64,000 bases of DNA from Thermosediminibacter oceani DSM 16646 (GTDB lineage Bacteria; Bacillota; Thermosediminibacteria; Thermosediminibacterales; Thermosediminibacteraceae): assembly GCF_000144645.1 (NCBI RefSeq), contig NC_014377.1, positions 1-64,000 on the forward strand, read 5' to 3'. Each line of letters begins with the position of its first letter. The first letter of the stretch is position 1. Positions 1 to 11,978 of this stretch are shown here, in pieces. Under the pieces are notes generated by a model. The model was not told the origin of the DNA and made no database searches. It was given only the letters and a program-made list of their open reading frames with translations. Position numbers and translations under genes: made by a program.

Positions 1-26
1 TAATTGTCAAGAAAATATGTTTCTTA

Positions 27-55
27 TTGAATGTGCTGTGGTATTTTGCTATCAT
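27..55 (+). promoter_or_regulatory. Probable sigma-A promoter of dnaA
   Basis: TTGAAT (27-32) and TATCAT (50-55) are separated by 17 bases, giving a transcript start near 62. A GAGGAGG ribosome-binding site follows just before the dnaA ATG. Only 101 bases upstream of dnaA are visible, so further promoters or DnaA boxes may lie outside the window. Confidence 0.55.
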
Positions 56-101
56 GTTATTAGCCAGTGACTTTCTTTTTTGTTTTTGAGGAGGTTATTA
101 T

Positions 102-1451
102 ATGACCCATAATCTTCCCGACCTCTGGCAGCAGGTTTTAAAGACACTTGGCAGCGAGCTCAATAACGATGTCTCCTTTAATACCTTCTTAAAACCTACT
201 AAACTTGTGAGTATTGAAGACGACATCGCAATTGTGGAGGTCCCAAACGAGTTTTTAAAAGGGATACTGGAAAAAAGATACGCCAACCTCTTGAAGGATA
301 TACTGGGTTCAATTCTGAACCGTAGTGTCAGTATTTTCTTTAAAATCGACCCCCTCGCCTCTGAAGAGCAGGCTTCGACAGTGGACACTGCTGAAAAAGA
401 CATCAAGCCGGTTGCCGAGGAAGGTCAAAGTACGCTCAATTCCAAGTACACTTTCGACACCTTCGTCGTAGGCAACAGCAACCGTTTCGCCCACGCGGCC
501 TCATTGGCCGTAGCTCAAGCTCCTGCCAAGGCCTATAATCCCTTCTTTATTTACGGCGGTGTGGGACTCGGCAAGACCCACCTGATGCACGCCATAGGTC
601 ACTACATACTGCAGCACAACCCGTCATGCAAGGTAGTGTACGTATCTTCTGAAAAGTTTACCAATGAGCTTATTAACTCCATCCGCGACGACAAAAACGT
701 GGAGTTCAGGAATAAATATAGGAACATCGATGTGCTCCTGATAGACGACATCCAGTTCATCGCCGGAAAGGAGCGCACCCAGGAAGAGTTCTTCCATACC
801 TTCAACGCCCTTTATGAAGCCAATAAACAGATAATCATATCCAGCGATCGTCCCCCAAAGGAAATTCCGACCCTCGAAGAACGCCTGCGGTCCCGCTTCG
901 AATGGGGGCTCATCACGGATATACAGCCTCCGGACTTCGAGACGCGGATCGCAATCCTCAGGAAAAAGGCGATGATGGAAAACCTTACAGTGCCCGACGA
1001 CGTAATCAACTTCATCGCTACGAAGATAGAGACGAATATCCGGGAACTGGAAGGCGCTCTGATCAGGATAGTGGCATTTTCGTCCCTTACAAATAAGCCC
1101 ATCGACCTTGACCTGGCCGAGCACGTGTTGAAGGACCTGCTCCCCAATAACAAGCCCAAGACCGTCACCGTGATGGACATACTTCAGGTCGTGGGCGGTC
1201 ATTTCTCTATAAAGATCGATGACTTTAAATCCAAAAAGCGCACCAAGGAACTGGCTTATGCCCGGCAGATTGCCATGTACCTTTGCCGGGAACTCACCGA
1301 TTACTCGCTGCCGAAGATCGGGGAGGAATTCGGCGGGCGCGACCATACTACGGTACTGCACGCCTGCGAAAAGATATCCAGGGATATTCAAAGAGACGCC
1401 CAGCTTTCGTCCCTTATCGAAAACCTGAAGAAAAAAATCCTTCACGGCTGA
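102..1451 (+). CDS. dnaA: Chromosomal replication initiator DnaA
   Basis: DnaA binds DnaA boxes at oriC and, as an ATP-bound filament, opens the origin and helps load the replicative helicase. The 449-residue protein has the standard four-domain layout: an N-terminal protein-interaction domain (about 1-80), a variable linker (80-115), and an AAA+ core with Walker A GGVGLGKT (152-159) and Walker B LLIDD near 212-217. The C-terminal DNA-binding domain carries the signature [11 protein letters not shown] (from about 411). Length is normal for Firmicutes. The ATG start follows GAGGAGG. oriC and dnaN lie immediately downstream, the typical order in this phylum. Confidence 0.98.
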   Translation: MTHNLPDLWQQVLKTLGSELNNDVSFNTFLKPTKLVSIEDDIAIVEVPNEFLKGILEKRYANLLKDILGSILNRSVSIFFKIDPLASEEQASTVDTAEKDIKPVAEEGQSTLNSKYTFDTFVVGNSNRFAHAASLAVAQAPAKAYNPFFIYGGVGLGKTHLMHAIGHYILQHNPSCKVVYVSSEKFTNELINSIRDDKNVEFRNKYRNIDVLLIDDIQFIAGKERTQEEFFHTFNALYEANKQIIISSDRPPKEIPTLEERLRSRFEWGLITDIQPPDFETRIAILRKKAMMENLTVPDDVINFIATKIETNIRELEGALIRIVAFSSLTNKPIDLDLAEHVLKDLLPNNKPKTVTVMDILQVVGGHFSIKIDDFKSKKRTKELAYARQIAMYLCRELTDYSLPKIGEEFGGRDHTTVLHACEKISRDIQRDAQLSSLIENLKKKILHG

Positions 1452-1701
1452 GCGTGTGGAAAAACTTATTGATAAGTTATTGATATCCTGTTGATATATG
1501 TGTATAACTTTGGCCATATATTCAATTTTGTGTAATAAGTGGACAACATTATTTACATTCTTCACAGGTTATCCACATGGGAAAAACCTTGATCTGAGTT
1601 ATTCACACAATTTATCCACATATCCACAAGCTGTACTACTACTACTGCTAGTTTAAAAAATTCACCGGCATAGCTTAATTTTTACCTTCGGGGGTATCAT
1701 T
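1452..1701. other. oriC: Replication origin (oriC) between dnaA and dnaN
   Basis: This 250-base non-coding stretch is AT-rich and holds several DnaA boxes. Exact TTATCCACA copies are at 1569-1577 and 1612-1620. Near matches are TTATTCACA (1599-1607), ATATCCACA (1620-1628), TGTGGAAAA (1455-1463, reverse) and AGTGGACAA (1539-1547, reverse). The last boxes run into a short GC segment, a TAC/TGC trinucleotide run (1634-1651) and an A-rich stretch, which matches the box, trio, unwinding-site layout known for Bacillus subtilis. The call as the working origin is inferred from this layout and from gene context. Confidence 0.85.
1634..1651. promoter_or_regulatory. DnaA-trio element in oriC
   Basis: Five repeated trinucleotides (four TAC and one TGC, then TAG) follow the DnaA boxes at 1612-1628 after a short GC spacer and precede a TTTAAAAAA tract. 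On the complementary strand they read as TAG/CAG repeats, the form described for the DnaA-trio, on which DnaA assembles along single-stranded DNA during unwinding. Confidence 0.75.
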
Positions 1702-2814
1702 ATGCAATTTTTAATAGAAAAAGACCAACTTTTGTCGGGCGTTTCGGTGGCCGAAAGGTTTATCGCGAGCAAGACAACCATGCCTATTCTTTCGGGGATC
1801 AAATTTTCGGCTTACGGCAGCACTCTTGAGCTTTCGTCAACGGACCTGGAAATGGGTATAGAATGCAGGTTACCTGCGCAAATTATGGAAGAAGGTGACG
1901 CGGTAATATCCACCAAGGTTTTCAGCGACATCGCCAGGAAACTGCCCCAGGGACAGGTCTTGTTCAGGCGTCAGGAGGGGCAGATCACCGTTGAAGCCGG
2001 AGATTTTCGCCTCAACATGCCGGTGCTTGAAGCCGGGGATTTTCCTGAAGTAGTCCCGCCGGAGACCAATCCCATACTTAAATTTCCCAAAGAGACTTTT
2101 AAGAATATGGTAAAGCAGACCATCTTCGCCAGGGCTGAGGACTCGATCGCAAGGCCGGTGCTCACCGGTGAACTTTTGGAAGCGAGAAACGGCAGGTTCC
2201 ACGTGGTAGCCCTGGACGGCTTCAGAATAGCCTGGAGGTGGGAAGAGGCCGAAGTGCCCGATTTCAGCGTTGTAGTCCCGGGCAGGGCGCTTCTTGAATT
2301 GACCAGGGCTCTCTCGGATACCGGGGAGGATACTTTCGAAATACATACCGGAAGAAACCGTGTGGTCTTCTGTACGGAAAACCTGGTGATGGCTACCCGC
2401 GTGCTGGAGGGCAAATTCATAGATTACGAACAGGTGGTTAAGGTGGATCCTAAGATCACCGTGGTCGCCAAAACCGATGCACTGCTTTCCAGCATAGAGC
2501 GCGCTTTTATCGTAGCTAGGGAGGGGAGTAAGAACAACCTGGTTAAATTCAGAATAGGCAATGGCCGTATGGAGGTAAGCTCCGAGACCGAGATGGGCAG
2601 CGTCTACGAAAAGGTGGAGTGCGAGACCAGCGGTGACGATCTGGTGGTTGCCTTCAACGCCCGTTTCTTTATAGAAGCCCTCAGGTCCGTGGAACAGCCG
2701 GAGATAGAGCTTAAATTTGCCGGCGAAGTGGGTCCCTGTGTGATAAGGCCGCGGAATGTGGAAAACCATATAAACTTCATCCTGCCCGTAAGGCTGAGGA
2801 GTGAGGATTATTGA
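1702..2814 (+). CDS. dnaN: DNA polymerase III beta sliding clamp
   Basis: The beta clamp forms a ring dimer around DNA and tethers polymerase III and other replication and repair proteins. The 370-residue product has the family length and the three repeated clamp folds, beginning MQFLIEKDQLL and ending with the conserved ILPVR segment before a short tail. The ATG at 1702 is the first start after oriC; the ribosome-binding site is weak (a GGGGGT near 1690). The TGA stop overlaps the TTG start of the next gene, suggesting translational coupling. Confidence 0.97.
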   Translation: MQFLIEKDQLLSGVSVAERFIASKTTMPILSGIKFSAYGSTLELSSTDLEMGIECRLPAQIMEEGDAVISTKVFSDIARKLPQGQVLFRRQEGQITVEAGDFRLNMPVLEAGDFPEVVPPETNPILKFPKETFKNMVKQTIFARAEDSIARPVLTGELLEARNGRFHVVALDGFRIAWRWEEAEVPDFSVVVPGRALLELTRALSDTGEDTFEIHTGRNRVVFCTENLVMATRVLEGKFIDYEQVVKVDPKITVVAKTDALLSSIERAFIVAREGSKNNLVKFRIGNGRMEVSSETEMGSVYEKVECETSGDDLVVAFNARFFIEALRSVEQPEIELKFAGEVGPCVIRPRNVENHINFILPVRLRSEDY

Positions 2815-3029
2815 GGGAAGTCTTTATAAAAACCGAGTCCATAAACCTGGACCAGTTTTTGAAATGGGCCGGAGCGGTTTTCACCGGGGGTGAGGCCAAA
2901 ATCAAGATAAGGCAAGGCCTAGTAAAGGTTAACGGCCAGGTGGAGACCAGGAGGTCCAGAAAACTTTTTCCCGGGGACACGGTGGAGTTCCATGGCGAGA
3001 CCTTTGTGGTAAAGGGCGGGAGTGAATGA
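2811..3029 (+). CDS. yaaA: S4-domain RNA-binding protein YaaA
   Basis: A 72-residue protein made almost entirely of an S4 RNA-binding domain, with the motif LDQFLKWAGAVFTGGEAK followed by VKVNGQVETRR. The family is conserved between dnaN and recF in Firmicutes; its exact role is uncertain, and links to ribosome assembly have been suggested. The TTG start at 2811 overlaps the dnaN stop in a TTGA arrangement, and the stop lies inside the start of recF. The three genes therefore form one tightly coupled unit. Confidence 0.9.
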   Translation: MREVFIKTESINLDQFLKWAGAVFTGGEAKIKIRQGLVKVNGQVETRRSRKLFPGDTVEFHGETFVVKGGSE

Positions 3030-4134
3030 TTTGCACCTTACTAAAATACGGCTTTTCGATTTTCGCAACTTCCGGGAAGCGGAGGTGGAATTTTCAGGGG
3101 GTCTGAACGTACTTTACGGGGACAACGGCCAGGGCAAGACCAACCTTTTGGAGGCTATCCATTTCCTCTGCAACCTGAGGCCGGTTCGAACCACTAGGGA
3201 ACAGGACGTCATCGCGTGGGACAAAACTAAGGCTTACTTGAAGGGAGTTTTTGACACCTCCTCCGGCCCCGTCGACAGGGAATTGCTGCTTGTAGCGGGC
3301 GACAGGAAGAAGGTCAGGGAATGCGGTGTAGAAAGGCACCGGCTGTCGGAACTTTACTGGCAGATCCACGCGGTGTTTTTTTCACCCGATGACCTGAGCC
3401 TGGTTAAAGGGAGGCCTTCCGAGAGGAGGAGGTTTCTGGACCTCATCATCGCTAGGTTAAAACCCCAGTACGGCCGGTATCTTTCCGAATACAACCGGGC
3501 CCTTTTTCACAGGAACAGGCTGCTGAAGGACCTCAAGAAGAACAGGACCCTCATCACAGCGCTGGATGCCTGGGACGAGCAGCTCTCTTCGCTGGGCACG
3601 GTTATACTCAAAACCAGAGCGGCTTTTACGGAAAAGCTCTTTCCCCTGGTGAGGAAATATTATCTTTATTTTTCCAGAGAGGAAAGGGAGATAGAGATAA
3701 AGTATGCTGGCAGCATAGTTTCTACCGGAACGTCCCCGGAATCCATCCATGAGGCGTTTCTTGCAGCCTTAAGGAAATCCCTGCCGCAGGATCTTGCAAG
3801 CGGTTATACCCGGGTAGGTCCCCACAGGGACGATTTGCAGTTTCTGCTGGGAGGAAGGGATTTGAGGTACTTCGGTTCCCAGGGAGAACAGAGGACCTTA
3901 AGCCTTAGCCTGAAGTTCGCCGAACGACGGGTTTTTTTTGAGACCACAGGCGTTTATCCCATCCTTCTCCTGGACGACGCTATGTCGGAGCTGGACGCGA
4001 ACAGGAGGAGGTGGATCCTGGAAGGAGAGGAACCCTGTCAGGTGTTCGTCACTACCGTTGATCTTTCGGCGATCCCGGAGGATATTCTGAAAAAAAGCAG
4101 GGTTTACAGGGTTCGGGCCGGCTCTGTGGGGTGA
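3022..4134 (+). CDS. recF: DNA replication and repair protein RecF
   Basis: RecF is an SMC-like ATPase that helps load RecA at gaps in single-stranded DNA. The 370-residue product has Walker A GDNGQGKT (33-40), the ABC-type signature GSQGEQRTLSLSLK in the C-terminal third, and Walker B ILLLDDAMSELD. Length is normal. The GTG at 3022 overlaps the yaaA stop; a TTG at 3031 is a possible alternative start. It sits in its usual place downstream of dnaN and yaaA. Confidence 0.97.
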   Translation: MNDLHLTKIRLFDFRNFREAEVEFSGGLNVLYGDNGQGKTNLLEAIHFLCNLRPVRTTREQDVIAWDKTKAYLKGVFDTSSGPVDRELLLVAGDRKKVRECGVERHRLSELYWQIHAVFFSPDDLSLVKGRPSERRRFLDLIIARLKPQYGRYLSEYNRALFHRNRLLKDLKKNRTLITALDAWDEQLSSLGTVILKTRAAFTEKLFPLVRKYYLYFSREEREIEIKYAGSIVSTGTSPESIHEAFLAALRKSLPQDLASGYTRVGPHRDDLQFLLGGRDLRYFGSQGEQRTLSLSLKFAERRVFFETTGVYPILLLDDAMSELDANRRRWILEGEEPCQVFVTTVDLSAIPEDILKKSRVYRVRAGSVG

Positions 4135-4138
4135 TTAT

Positions 4139-4604
4139 ATGGAAAAAATAAAAAATATTCTACTGAAAATTCTCAAAAAAACCGATCTGGAACGCAGGTT
4201 AAGGGAAGCTATGGTCTTTGTGCACTACGAAGAAATGGTAGGGGAAAAGATAGCCAGAGTATCAAAACCCGTATTTTTTAGAGGCGATACGCTTTTTATA
4301 GGAGTAGAAAGCCCCATATGGGCCCACCAGCTCTTATTTTTTAAATCGGATATTATAAACAGGATTAATTCTAGATTTTCCCCACCGCTGGTAAAGGACA
4401 TCCGGTTTCAGGTTTGCCGGGTGGATGGGAGGCCTGAAAGCCACAAAAAGGACGTTAAAGAGGATGTTGAAGTAAAAATCCCTGACAAAAAAAAGCAAAT
4501 GGTTTATAATATTACTTCGAACATCAAAGACGAAAAGCTCAGGCAGAAGTTTACGGAGCTCATGTTAAAGGACCTGGAATTCAAGATAAAAAGAGGTGAA
4601 TCAC

Positions 4605-4624
<20 letters not shown>
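4139..4624 (+). CDS. DUF721/DciA-like protein
   Basis: A 161-residue basic protein whose first 95 residues match the DUF721 (DciA-like) pattern: an amphipathic start, then WAHQLLFFKSDIINRIN. The rest is charged and probably disordered or helical. DciA proteins in other phyla act with the DnaB replicative helicase, and in actinobacteria the gene also lies between recF and gyrB. Whether this one loads helicase is not shown by the sequence. The ATG lies 4 bases after recF, and its 3' end overlaps the next gene, so it is in the same operon. Confidence 0.75.
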
Positions 4625-6792
<2,168 letters not shown>

Positions 6793-6806
6793 CGGAGGTT
6801 TTGTAA

Positions 6807-9236
6807 ATGTCAGAATTAGGCGGCAAGGTAGTGCCGGTAACCATAGAAGACGAGATGAAAAAATCCTATATAGACTACGCCATGAGCGTAATAGTCGGCA
6901 GGGCTCTGCCGGACGTGAGGGACGGGCTCAAGCCCATCCACCGCAGGATCCTTTACGCCATGAGTGAGCTCAACCTCACCCCGGACAGGCCTCACCGCAA
7001 ATCAGCCACCATCGTAGGCGACGTCATGGGTAAGTACCATCCTCACGGCGACGCGGCCATATACGATGCCATGGTGAGGTTGGCCCAGGATTTTTCCATC
7101 CGCTACCCCCTTATCGACGGCCATGGCAACTTCGGCTCCATCGACGGAGACCCACCGGCTGCCATGAGGTACACCGAGGCCAGGCTCTCCAGGATAGCCC
7201 TGGAGATGCTTTCGGATATAGACAAAGATACCGTAGACTTCATACCCAACTTCGACGACACCCTAAAGGAGCCGGCGGTGCTGCCGTCCCGCTTTCCGAA
7301 CCTGCTCGTCAACGGGTCTTCGGGTATAGCGGTGGGTATGGCTACCAACATTCCGCCCCACAACCTCTCAGAGGTTATCGACGGGGTGGTCATGATGATA
7401 GAAAACCCCGACGTCACTTCCCAGGAACTTATGGCCGCCATAAAAGGGCCGGACTTTCCCACGGGAGGTATCATCCTGGGCAGGGAAGGCATCAGGGAAA
7501 TGTATACTACCGGCCGGGGCTCGATAATAGTCAGGGCTAAAGCTACGATAGAGCCCATGGAAGGCGGAAAGCAGCGCATAGTTGTGACGGAAATTCCCTA
7601 CATGGTCAACAAAGCCCGTTTGATAGAGAAAATCGCCGAGCTCGTGCGCGATAAGCACCTGGACGGCATTTCCGACCTCCGGGACGAGAGCGACCGCAAT
7701 GGTCTTCGGATCGTCATAGAGCTGAAGAGGGACGCCAACGCCCATGTAATACTGAACCAGCTTTACAAACACACCCAGATGCAGGTCACCTTCGGCGCTA
7801 TAATGCTGGCCCTGGTGGAAAATAAGCCCCAGGTACTGACCCTCAGGGAAATGATATACCACTACCTGAGGCACCAGCAGGAAGTGGTGGTAAGAAGGAC
7901 CAAATACGAACTGGCCCGGGCGGAAGAAAGGGTCCACATACTGGAGGGACTGAGGATAGCCCTCAACCACCTGGACGAAGTAATAGCCCTGATCAGAAAG
8001 TCCAAAGACGTACCTACCGCCAGGGAAGGGCTCATGAAGAACTTCGGACTGACGGAAAAACAGGCCCAGGTCATCCTGGATATGAGGCTGCAGAGGCTCA
8101 CCGCTCTGGAACGCCAAAAGATTGAGGACGAGTACAGGGAGCTTTTAGAGAAGATCGATTACTACAAAAGGGTGCTGGGCGATGAGAAACTGGTATTCGC
8201 TATAATAAAAGAGGAGCTTTTGAAGATAAAGGAGCGCTTCGGCGACGAGCGAAGGACCAGAATAGTCGCTGAAGTTAAGGATTTCGACGAACAGGACCTG
8301 ATACCCGAAGAAGACGTGGTAATAACAATGACATACATGGGATACGTCAAGCGCATGCCCCTTTCCTCTTACCGGAGCCAGAAGCGGGGCGGCAAAGGGG
8401 TTACCGGCATCACCACCAGGGAGGAGGATTTCGTAGAGCGGATCTTGGTTGCCACCACTCACCACGTGGTGCTGTTCTTCACAAATCAGGGCAACGTCTA
8501 CAGGCTCAAAGCCCACGAAATCCCCGAAGCCGGGCGCACGGCTAAAGGCACGGCCATCGTAAACCTCCTGCCATTGAAGCCCCAGGAAAAGGTAAATGCG
8601 GTCATACCGATTAAGGACTTCGGGGAGGCCAGTTATCTGGTGATGGTGACCAAAAGGGGCCTGGTGAAGAAGACTTTGCTTTCGGAATACGAGAGCTCCC
8701 GCAAAACGGGTATCATAGCTATAACCCTTACCTCAGGTGACGAGCTTATCGGGGTAAAACTGGTGGGCAAAAAGGACGAGCTTATCCTCGGTACTTCTCA
8801 CGGGATGAGCATAAGGTTTTCCGTGGAAGACGTTACCCCCACGGGCCGCACCGCCCGCGGCGTCAAGGCCATAACCCTGGGAGAGGGCGACGAGGTGGCC
8901 TCGATGGATGTAACTTCGGTGGGCAGTGATGTGCTGGTCATAACCGAAAAGGGATTCGGCAAGCGCACCCCCCTCGATGAGTACAGAATTCAGACCCGGG
9001 GCGGAAGGGGGATCATCACCCAGAGGGTTACCGATACGACGGGCAGACTGGTGGGCTTAAGGGTGGTGGCCGAAGGCGATGATATCATCCTGTGCACCGC
9101 CTCCGGCATGATGATAAGGCTGGAGGTTTCCGGAATATCCAGCATGAGCCGCAACACCCGCGGGGTGACCCTGATGAAGCTGGAAGAAGGGGATCAGGTG
9201 TCGGCGGTGGCGGTCATCCGGGAAAGCGAGGATTAA
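6807..9236 (+). CDS. gyrA: DNA gyrase subunit A
   Basis: GyrA cuts and rejoins DNA in the gyrase heterotetramer. The 809-residue protein has the winged-helix breakage domain with catalytic Tyr122 in [11 protein letters not shown], the coiled-coil tower, and the six-bladed C-terminal DNA-wrapping domain with the GyrA-box-like QKRGGKG near residue 530. In the quinolone-interacting region (78-87) the sequence is [10 protein letters not shown], so position 83 is alanine instead of serine or threonine. The ATG follows ACGGAGG. Its stop overlaps that of the converging small gene downstream. Confidence 0.98.
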   Translation: MSELGGKVVPVTIEDEMKKSYIDYAMSVIVGRALPDVRDGLKPIHRRILYAMSELNLTPDRPHRKSATIVGDVMGKYHPHGDAAIYDAMVRLAQDFSIRYPLIDGHGNFGSIDGDPPAAMRYTEARLSRIALEMLSDIDKDTVDFIPNFDDTLKEPAVLPSRFPNLLVNGSSGIAVGMATNIPPHNLSEVIDGVVMMIENPDVTSQELMAAIKGPDFPTGGIILGREGIREMYTTGRGSIIVRAKATIEPMEGGKQRIVVTEIPYMVNKARLIEKIAELVRDKHLDGISDLRDESDRNGLRIVIELKRDANAHVILNQLYKHTQMQVTFGAIMLALVENKPQVLTLREMIYHYLRHQQEVVVRRTKYELARAEERVHILEGLRIALNHLDEVIALIRKSKDVPTAREGLMKNFGLTEKQAQVILDMRLQRLTALERQKIEDEYRELLEKIDYYKRVLGDEKLVFAIIKEELLKIKERFGDERRTRIVAEVKDFDEQDLIPEEDVVITMTYMGYVKRMPLSSYRSQKRGGKGVTGITTREEDFVERILVATTHHVVLFFTNQGNVYRLKAHEIPEAGRTAKGTAIVNLLPLKPQEKVNAVIPIKDFGEASYLVMVTKRGLVKKTLLSEYESSRKTGIIAITLTSGDELIGVKLVGKKDELILGTSHGMSIRFSVEDVTPTGRTARGVKAITLGEGDEVASMDVTSVGSDVLVITEKGFGKRTPLDEYRIQTRGGRGIITQRVTDTTGRLVGLRVVAEGDDIILCTASGMMIRLEVSGISSMSRNTRGVTLMKLEEGDQVSAVAVIRESED

Positions 9237-9481
9237 GGGGCTATCACCTGGTTCACCACCAGCCTGGTATCGCGCCCGCACTGCGGGCACTTGAAGAGGT
9301 GAACGCACTTCTTTTCGCGCTGTTCACCCGGGGCGGTGGTATTCATATCCAGGTAGGGGTGGTAAGGATCCAGGTAGTCCTGAACCCTTCCCCAATCCTC
9401 CATTAAGCTGCCGCACTCAGGACATGTTTCCCGGACGGAAATAAGGCCGTTACAAAGGGGACAGTTAAATTGAAATTCCAT
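9233..9481 (-). CDS. Small zinc-ribbon protein, function unknown
   Basis: An 82-residue protein with three CxxC pairs (CPLC, CPEC, CPQC), so probably one or two zinc-bound ribbons, separated by an acidic and tyrosine-rich middle ([11 protein letters not shown]). No enzyme motif is visible and I do not recognise a named family. The ATG at 9481 is preceded by AAAGGTG; an in-frame GTG nine bases upstream lies inside that site. It converges on gyrA with overlapping stop codons. Its own promoter must lie in the short gap before the speA-like gene, which is divergent. Confidence 0.7.
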   Translation of the reverse strand: MEFQFNCPLCNGLISVRETCPECGSLMEDWGRVQDYLDPYHPYLDMNTTAPGEQREKKCVHLFKCPQCGRDTRLVVNQVIAP

Positions 9482-9510
9482 TATTATCACCTTTATTTAT
9501 TCTTTCCCTT

Positions 9511-9538
9511 TTGACGGCTGCGTAATTTATGGTATTAT
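9511..9538 (+). promoter_or_regulatory. Probable sigma-A promoter of the speA-like gene and tmk cluster
   Basis: TTGACG (9511-9516) and TATTAT (9533-9538) with a 16-base spacer. The predicted transcript start, near 9545, lies downstream of an in-frame ATG at 9529 and so supports ATG 9559 as the true start. Confidence 0.5.
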
Positions 9539-9558
9539 ATTCTAAAAAGGGAACACCT

Positions 9559-10998
9559 ATGGGGACAAAAGTTTCAATGCCGCTGGTCGAAAAATTAATT
9601 TTATATTCCGGCAAAAGCCCGGTCAGGTTTCACATGCCCGGCCATAAAGGCGGACGGGGCGTCCCGAAAAACTTAAGGCTTATGATGGAGAAAAACCTTT
9701 TCCGGTGGGATGTGACGGAAATCCCGGGCCTGGACAACTGGCACGACCCGGAAGGTGCCATCGAGGAAGCCCAAAGGCTGCTCGCCGAACTTTACGGAGC
9801 CGACAGGTCTTACTTCTTGGTGAACGGCTCCACTTCGGGCGTGATGGCCATGCTGGGAGCAGCCCTGGAAAAGGGCGACGAAGTGCTGCTTCCCCGTAAC
9901 AGCCACAAAGCTGCCTTAATGGGCATAATCCTGACCGGTGCAAAACCGGTTTACTTAAAGCCCCAAGTGGACGAAGAACTAGGCGTTGCCACTGGTGTGC
10001 CCCTTTCCGAGTGGAGGAAGGCTCTGGAGCAGCACCCGGATGCCAAAGCGCTTTTCATCACTAACCCGACCTACCAGGGGTTCTGCCCGAACCTTTCCGG
10101 AATATCGTCGGAAGCCAAAGCCCGCGGCATGAAGGTGCTGGTGGATGAAGCCCACGGGCCCCATCTTGCCTTCAGTAAAAGGCTCCCTTCCTCGGCGGGG
10201 GAGTGCAAGGTGGATGTGTGGGTGCAGAGCCCCCACAAGATGCTGTGCTCCCTCACCCAGAGCGCCTGGCTCCACTTGAAAGGCCGGGACCTCGACCGGG
10301 AGCGGCTACGGTCGTACCTTTCGCTCTTGACGAGCACCAGCCCCTCTTACATCCTGATGGCCTCCCTGGACGTAGCCAGGGCCGTCATGGAAACCCGGGG
10401 CAGGTACTGGGTGGAAAGGGGCCTGGAGCTTGCCGAAAGGGCGAGAAGGAGCATAAACGAAAAAACACCTTTTTACTGCGTCGGCCGGGAGGTCAGGGGG
10501 CGGCGAGGTGTTTACGACGTCGACCTTTCCCGCCTGATGGTCAACGTTTCATCGGCCGGTTACACCGGTTTCTTCGTAGAAAAGGTGCTGAGGAAAAGGT
10601 TTCACATATACGCCGAATACGCTGATTTTTCCAACGTATATTTTCTATTGACAGGGGGAAATACCCGGGACGATGTGGCAAAGCTCGTCAGAGCTTTAAA
10701 GAGATTTCCCGCCCGCAAGAAAAAAATAAAATCGGTCTGCTTTCCCGGCGACCTGCCAGAAAGGGCTATGGATCCGGGCAAAGCTTACTTTTCACCGGCA
10801 GAATGGATACACCTTGATGCAGCTTTCGGCAGGATAACGAGCGATGCGGTGGTCCCTTATCCCCCGGGAGTACCCCTGCTGTATCCGGGGGAGGTAGTGG
10901 AAAAACAGCATATCGAAGTAATCCGGGAAATACAAAAGGCGGGAGGATACTGCCAGGGAATAAAAAACGGTCGTATAAAGGTGGTGAAAAATGGCTAG
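9559..10998 (+). CDS. Orn/Lys/Arg decarboxylase-family protein (YaaO-like)
   Basis: A PLP-dependent fold-type I decarboxylase of the short (about 480-residue) SpeA/YaaO type, which makes polyamine precursors such as agmatine or cadaverine. The 479 residues show the N-terminal FHMPGHKGG motif (25-32), DEAHGPH (196-202) and the PLP lysine in SPHKMLC (Lys227). The C-terminal domain ends with PYPPGVPLLYPGE. The substrate (arginine, lysine or ornithine) cannot be told from sequence by eye. The start ATG 9559 follows AAGGGA. It overlaps tmk by 8 bases, as does B. subtilis yaaO-tmk in order. Confidence 0.88.
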   Translation: MGTKVSMPLVEKLILYSGKSPVRFHMPGHKGGRGVPKNLRLMMEKNLFRWDVTEIPGLDNWHDPEGAIEEAQRLLAELYGADRSYFLVNGSTSGVMAMLGAALEKGDEVLLPRNSHKAALMGIILTGAKPVYLKPQVDEELGVATGVPLSEWRKALEQHPDAKALFITNPTYQGFCPNLSGISSEAKARGMKVLVDEAHGPHLAFSKRLPSSAGECKVDVWVQSPHKMLCSLTQSAWLHLKGRDLDRERLRSYLSLLTSTSPSYILMASLDVARAVMETRGRYWVERGLELAERARRSINEKTPFYCVGREVRGRRGVYDVDLSRLMVNVSSAGYTGFFVEKVLRKRFHIYAEYADFSNVYFLLTGGNTRDDVAKLVRALKRFPARKKKIKSVCFPGDLPERAMDPGKAYFSPAEWIHLDAAFGRITSDAVVPYPPGVPLLYPGEVVEKQHIEVIREIQKAGGYCQGIKNGRIKVVKNG

Positions 10999-11626
10999 GA
11001 ATCTTAGAAAAGGTAAGTTCATAACCATCGAAGGCCCCGACGGGGCGGGTAAGACTACCCAGGCCGAAAAAATAGTCCAGTACCTGAAATCCAAGGGCAA
11101 GAGGGTGATTTCCACGCGGGAACCGGGTGGAACGGCTTTGGGAGAGCAGCTAAGGAAGGTACTGCTGGATCCTGAAGGAAGCCCTGTTTCCAATGCCGAA
11201 GCCCTCATATACGCGGCCTGTAGGGCCCAGCTTCTGGAACGGATGGTGATTCCGGCACTTAGGGAAGGCTTCACCGTGGTTTGCGACCGATTCGTGGACT
11301 CCAGCCTGGCGTACCAGGGTTGGGCAAGGGGTATCGGTATCAACCGCATACTGCAGCTCAACAAGTGGGTTATCGGGAGCTACTGGCCCGATATCACGAT
11401 ACTGCTGGACGTGGATCCTGCCGTGTCCCTTGGGCGGCTCGTCGGAGGGCGCAAGGACAGGTTGGAGAGCGAGGCTCTTGAATTCCATCAAAAAGTCAGG
11501 GAAGGGTATATGAAGGTAAGGGAAATGTTTCCCGACAGAATCAGGATTATAGACGCCTCCCAACCGGCCGACGAGGTTTTCAGGCAGATAGTTGCTGAAC
11601 TTGAAAAGGCGGGCGTGGTGGAGTAA
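10991..11626 (+). CDS. tmk: Thymidylate kinase
   Basis: Phosphorylates dTMP to dTDP for DNA synthesis. The 211-residue protein has the P-loop GPDGAGKTT (15-23), the dTMP-binding DRFVDSSLAYQG near 97-108, and the LID region LGRLVGGRKDRLE. The ATG at 10991 follows AAAGGTGG and lies inside the end of the upstream decarboxylase gene. It heads a tmk-darA-yaaR-holB-ricT cluster that is conserved across Firmicutes. Confidence 0.96.
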   Translation: MARNLRKGKFITIEGPDGAGKTTQAEKIVQYLKSKGKRVISTREPGGTALGEQLRKVLLDPEGSPVSNAEALIYAACRAQLLERMVIPALREGFTVVCDRFVDSSLAYQGWARGIGINRILQLNKWVIGSYWPDITILLDVDPAVSLGRLVGGRKDRLESEALEFHQKVREGYMKVREMFPDRIRIIDASQPADEVFRQIVAELEKAGVVE

Positions 11627-11654
11627 TAATTTGATTGTAAAGGAGCGGTGCCCT

Positions 11655-11978
11655 GTGAAGATGTTAATGGCGGTGGTCCAGGATATCGATGCGCCGAAGC
11701 TGGTGGAAGAGCTCACCAAAAACAACGTCGGCGTGACGAGGCTTACCAGCACGGGCGGCTTTCTAAAGCGGGGCAATACCACTCTCATGATCGGCGTGGA
11801 AGAGGAAAGGCTGGAAGATGTAATGAAAATGATCGAAAGAATCTGCCGACCGAGGAAACAGGTGGTCACTCCTTTCCCGGCGGCGCCGGGAGATACTATG
11901 ATTCCGTATCCGATAGAAGTGACGGTGGGCGGTGCCACCGTGTTTGTCATGAATGTGGAGAGGTTTGAAAAAATATGA
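11655..11978 (+). CDS. darA: Cyclic di-AMP receptor DarA/PstA (YaaQ)
   Basis: A PII-like trimeric signalling protein that binds cyclic di-AMP in this family. The 107-residue product has AVVQD near the N-terminus, RLTSTGGFLKRGNTTLMIGVEEE, and the C-terminal GGATVFVMNVERFE, all hallmarks of DarA. The GTG start at 11655 is 9 bases after AAAGGAG and gives an N-terminus like known members. An upstream in-frame extension would overlap tmk and is unlikely. Its partner proteins are not known. The stop overlaps the yaaR start (ATGA). Confidence 0.92.
   Translation: MKMLMAVVQDIDAPKLVEELTKNNVGVTRLTSTGGFLKRGNTTLMIGVEEERLEDVMKMIERICRPRKQVVTPFPAAPGDTMIPYPIEVTVGGATVFVMNVERFEKI

Noticed and set aside
624-1565. 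A 313-codon open frame on the minus strand across dnaA
   Set aside because: It is antisense to a certain gene, has no ribosome-binding site, and its protein has no recognisable features. Similar long antisense frames at 1870-2769 (dnaN) and 36904-38319 (SPOCS gene) were rejected for the same reason.
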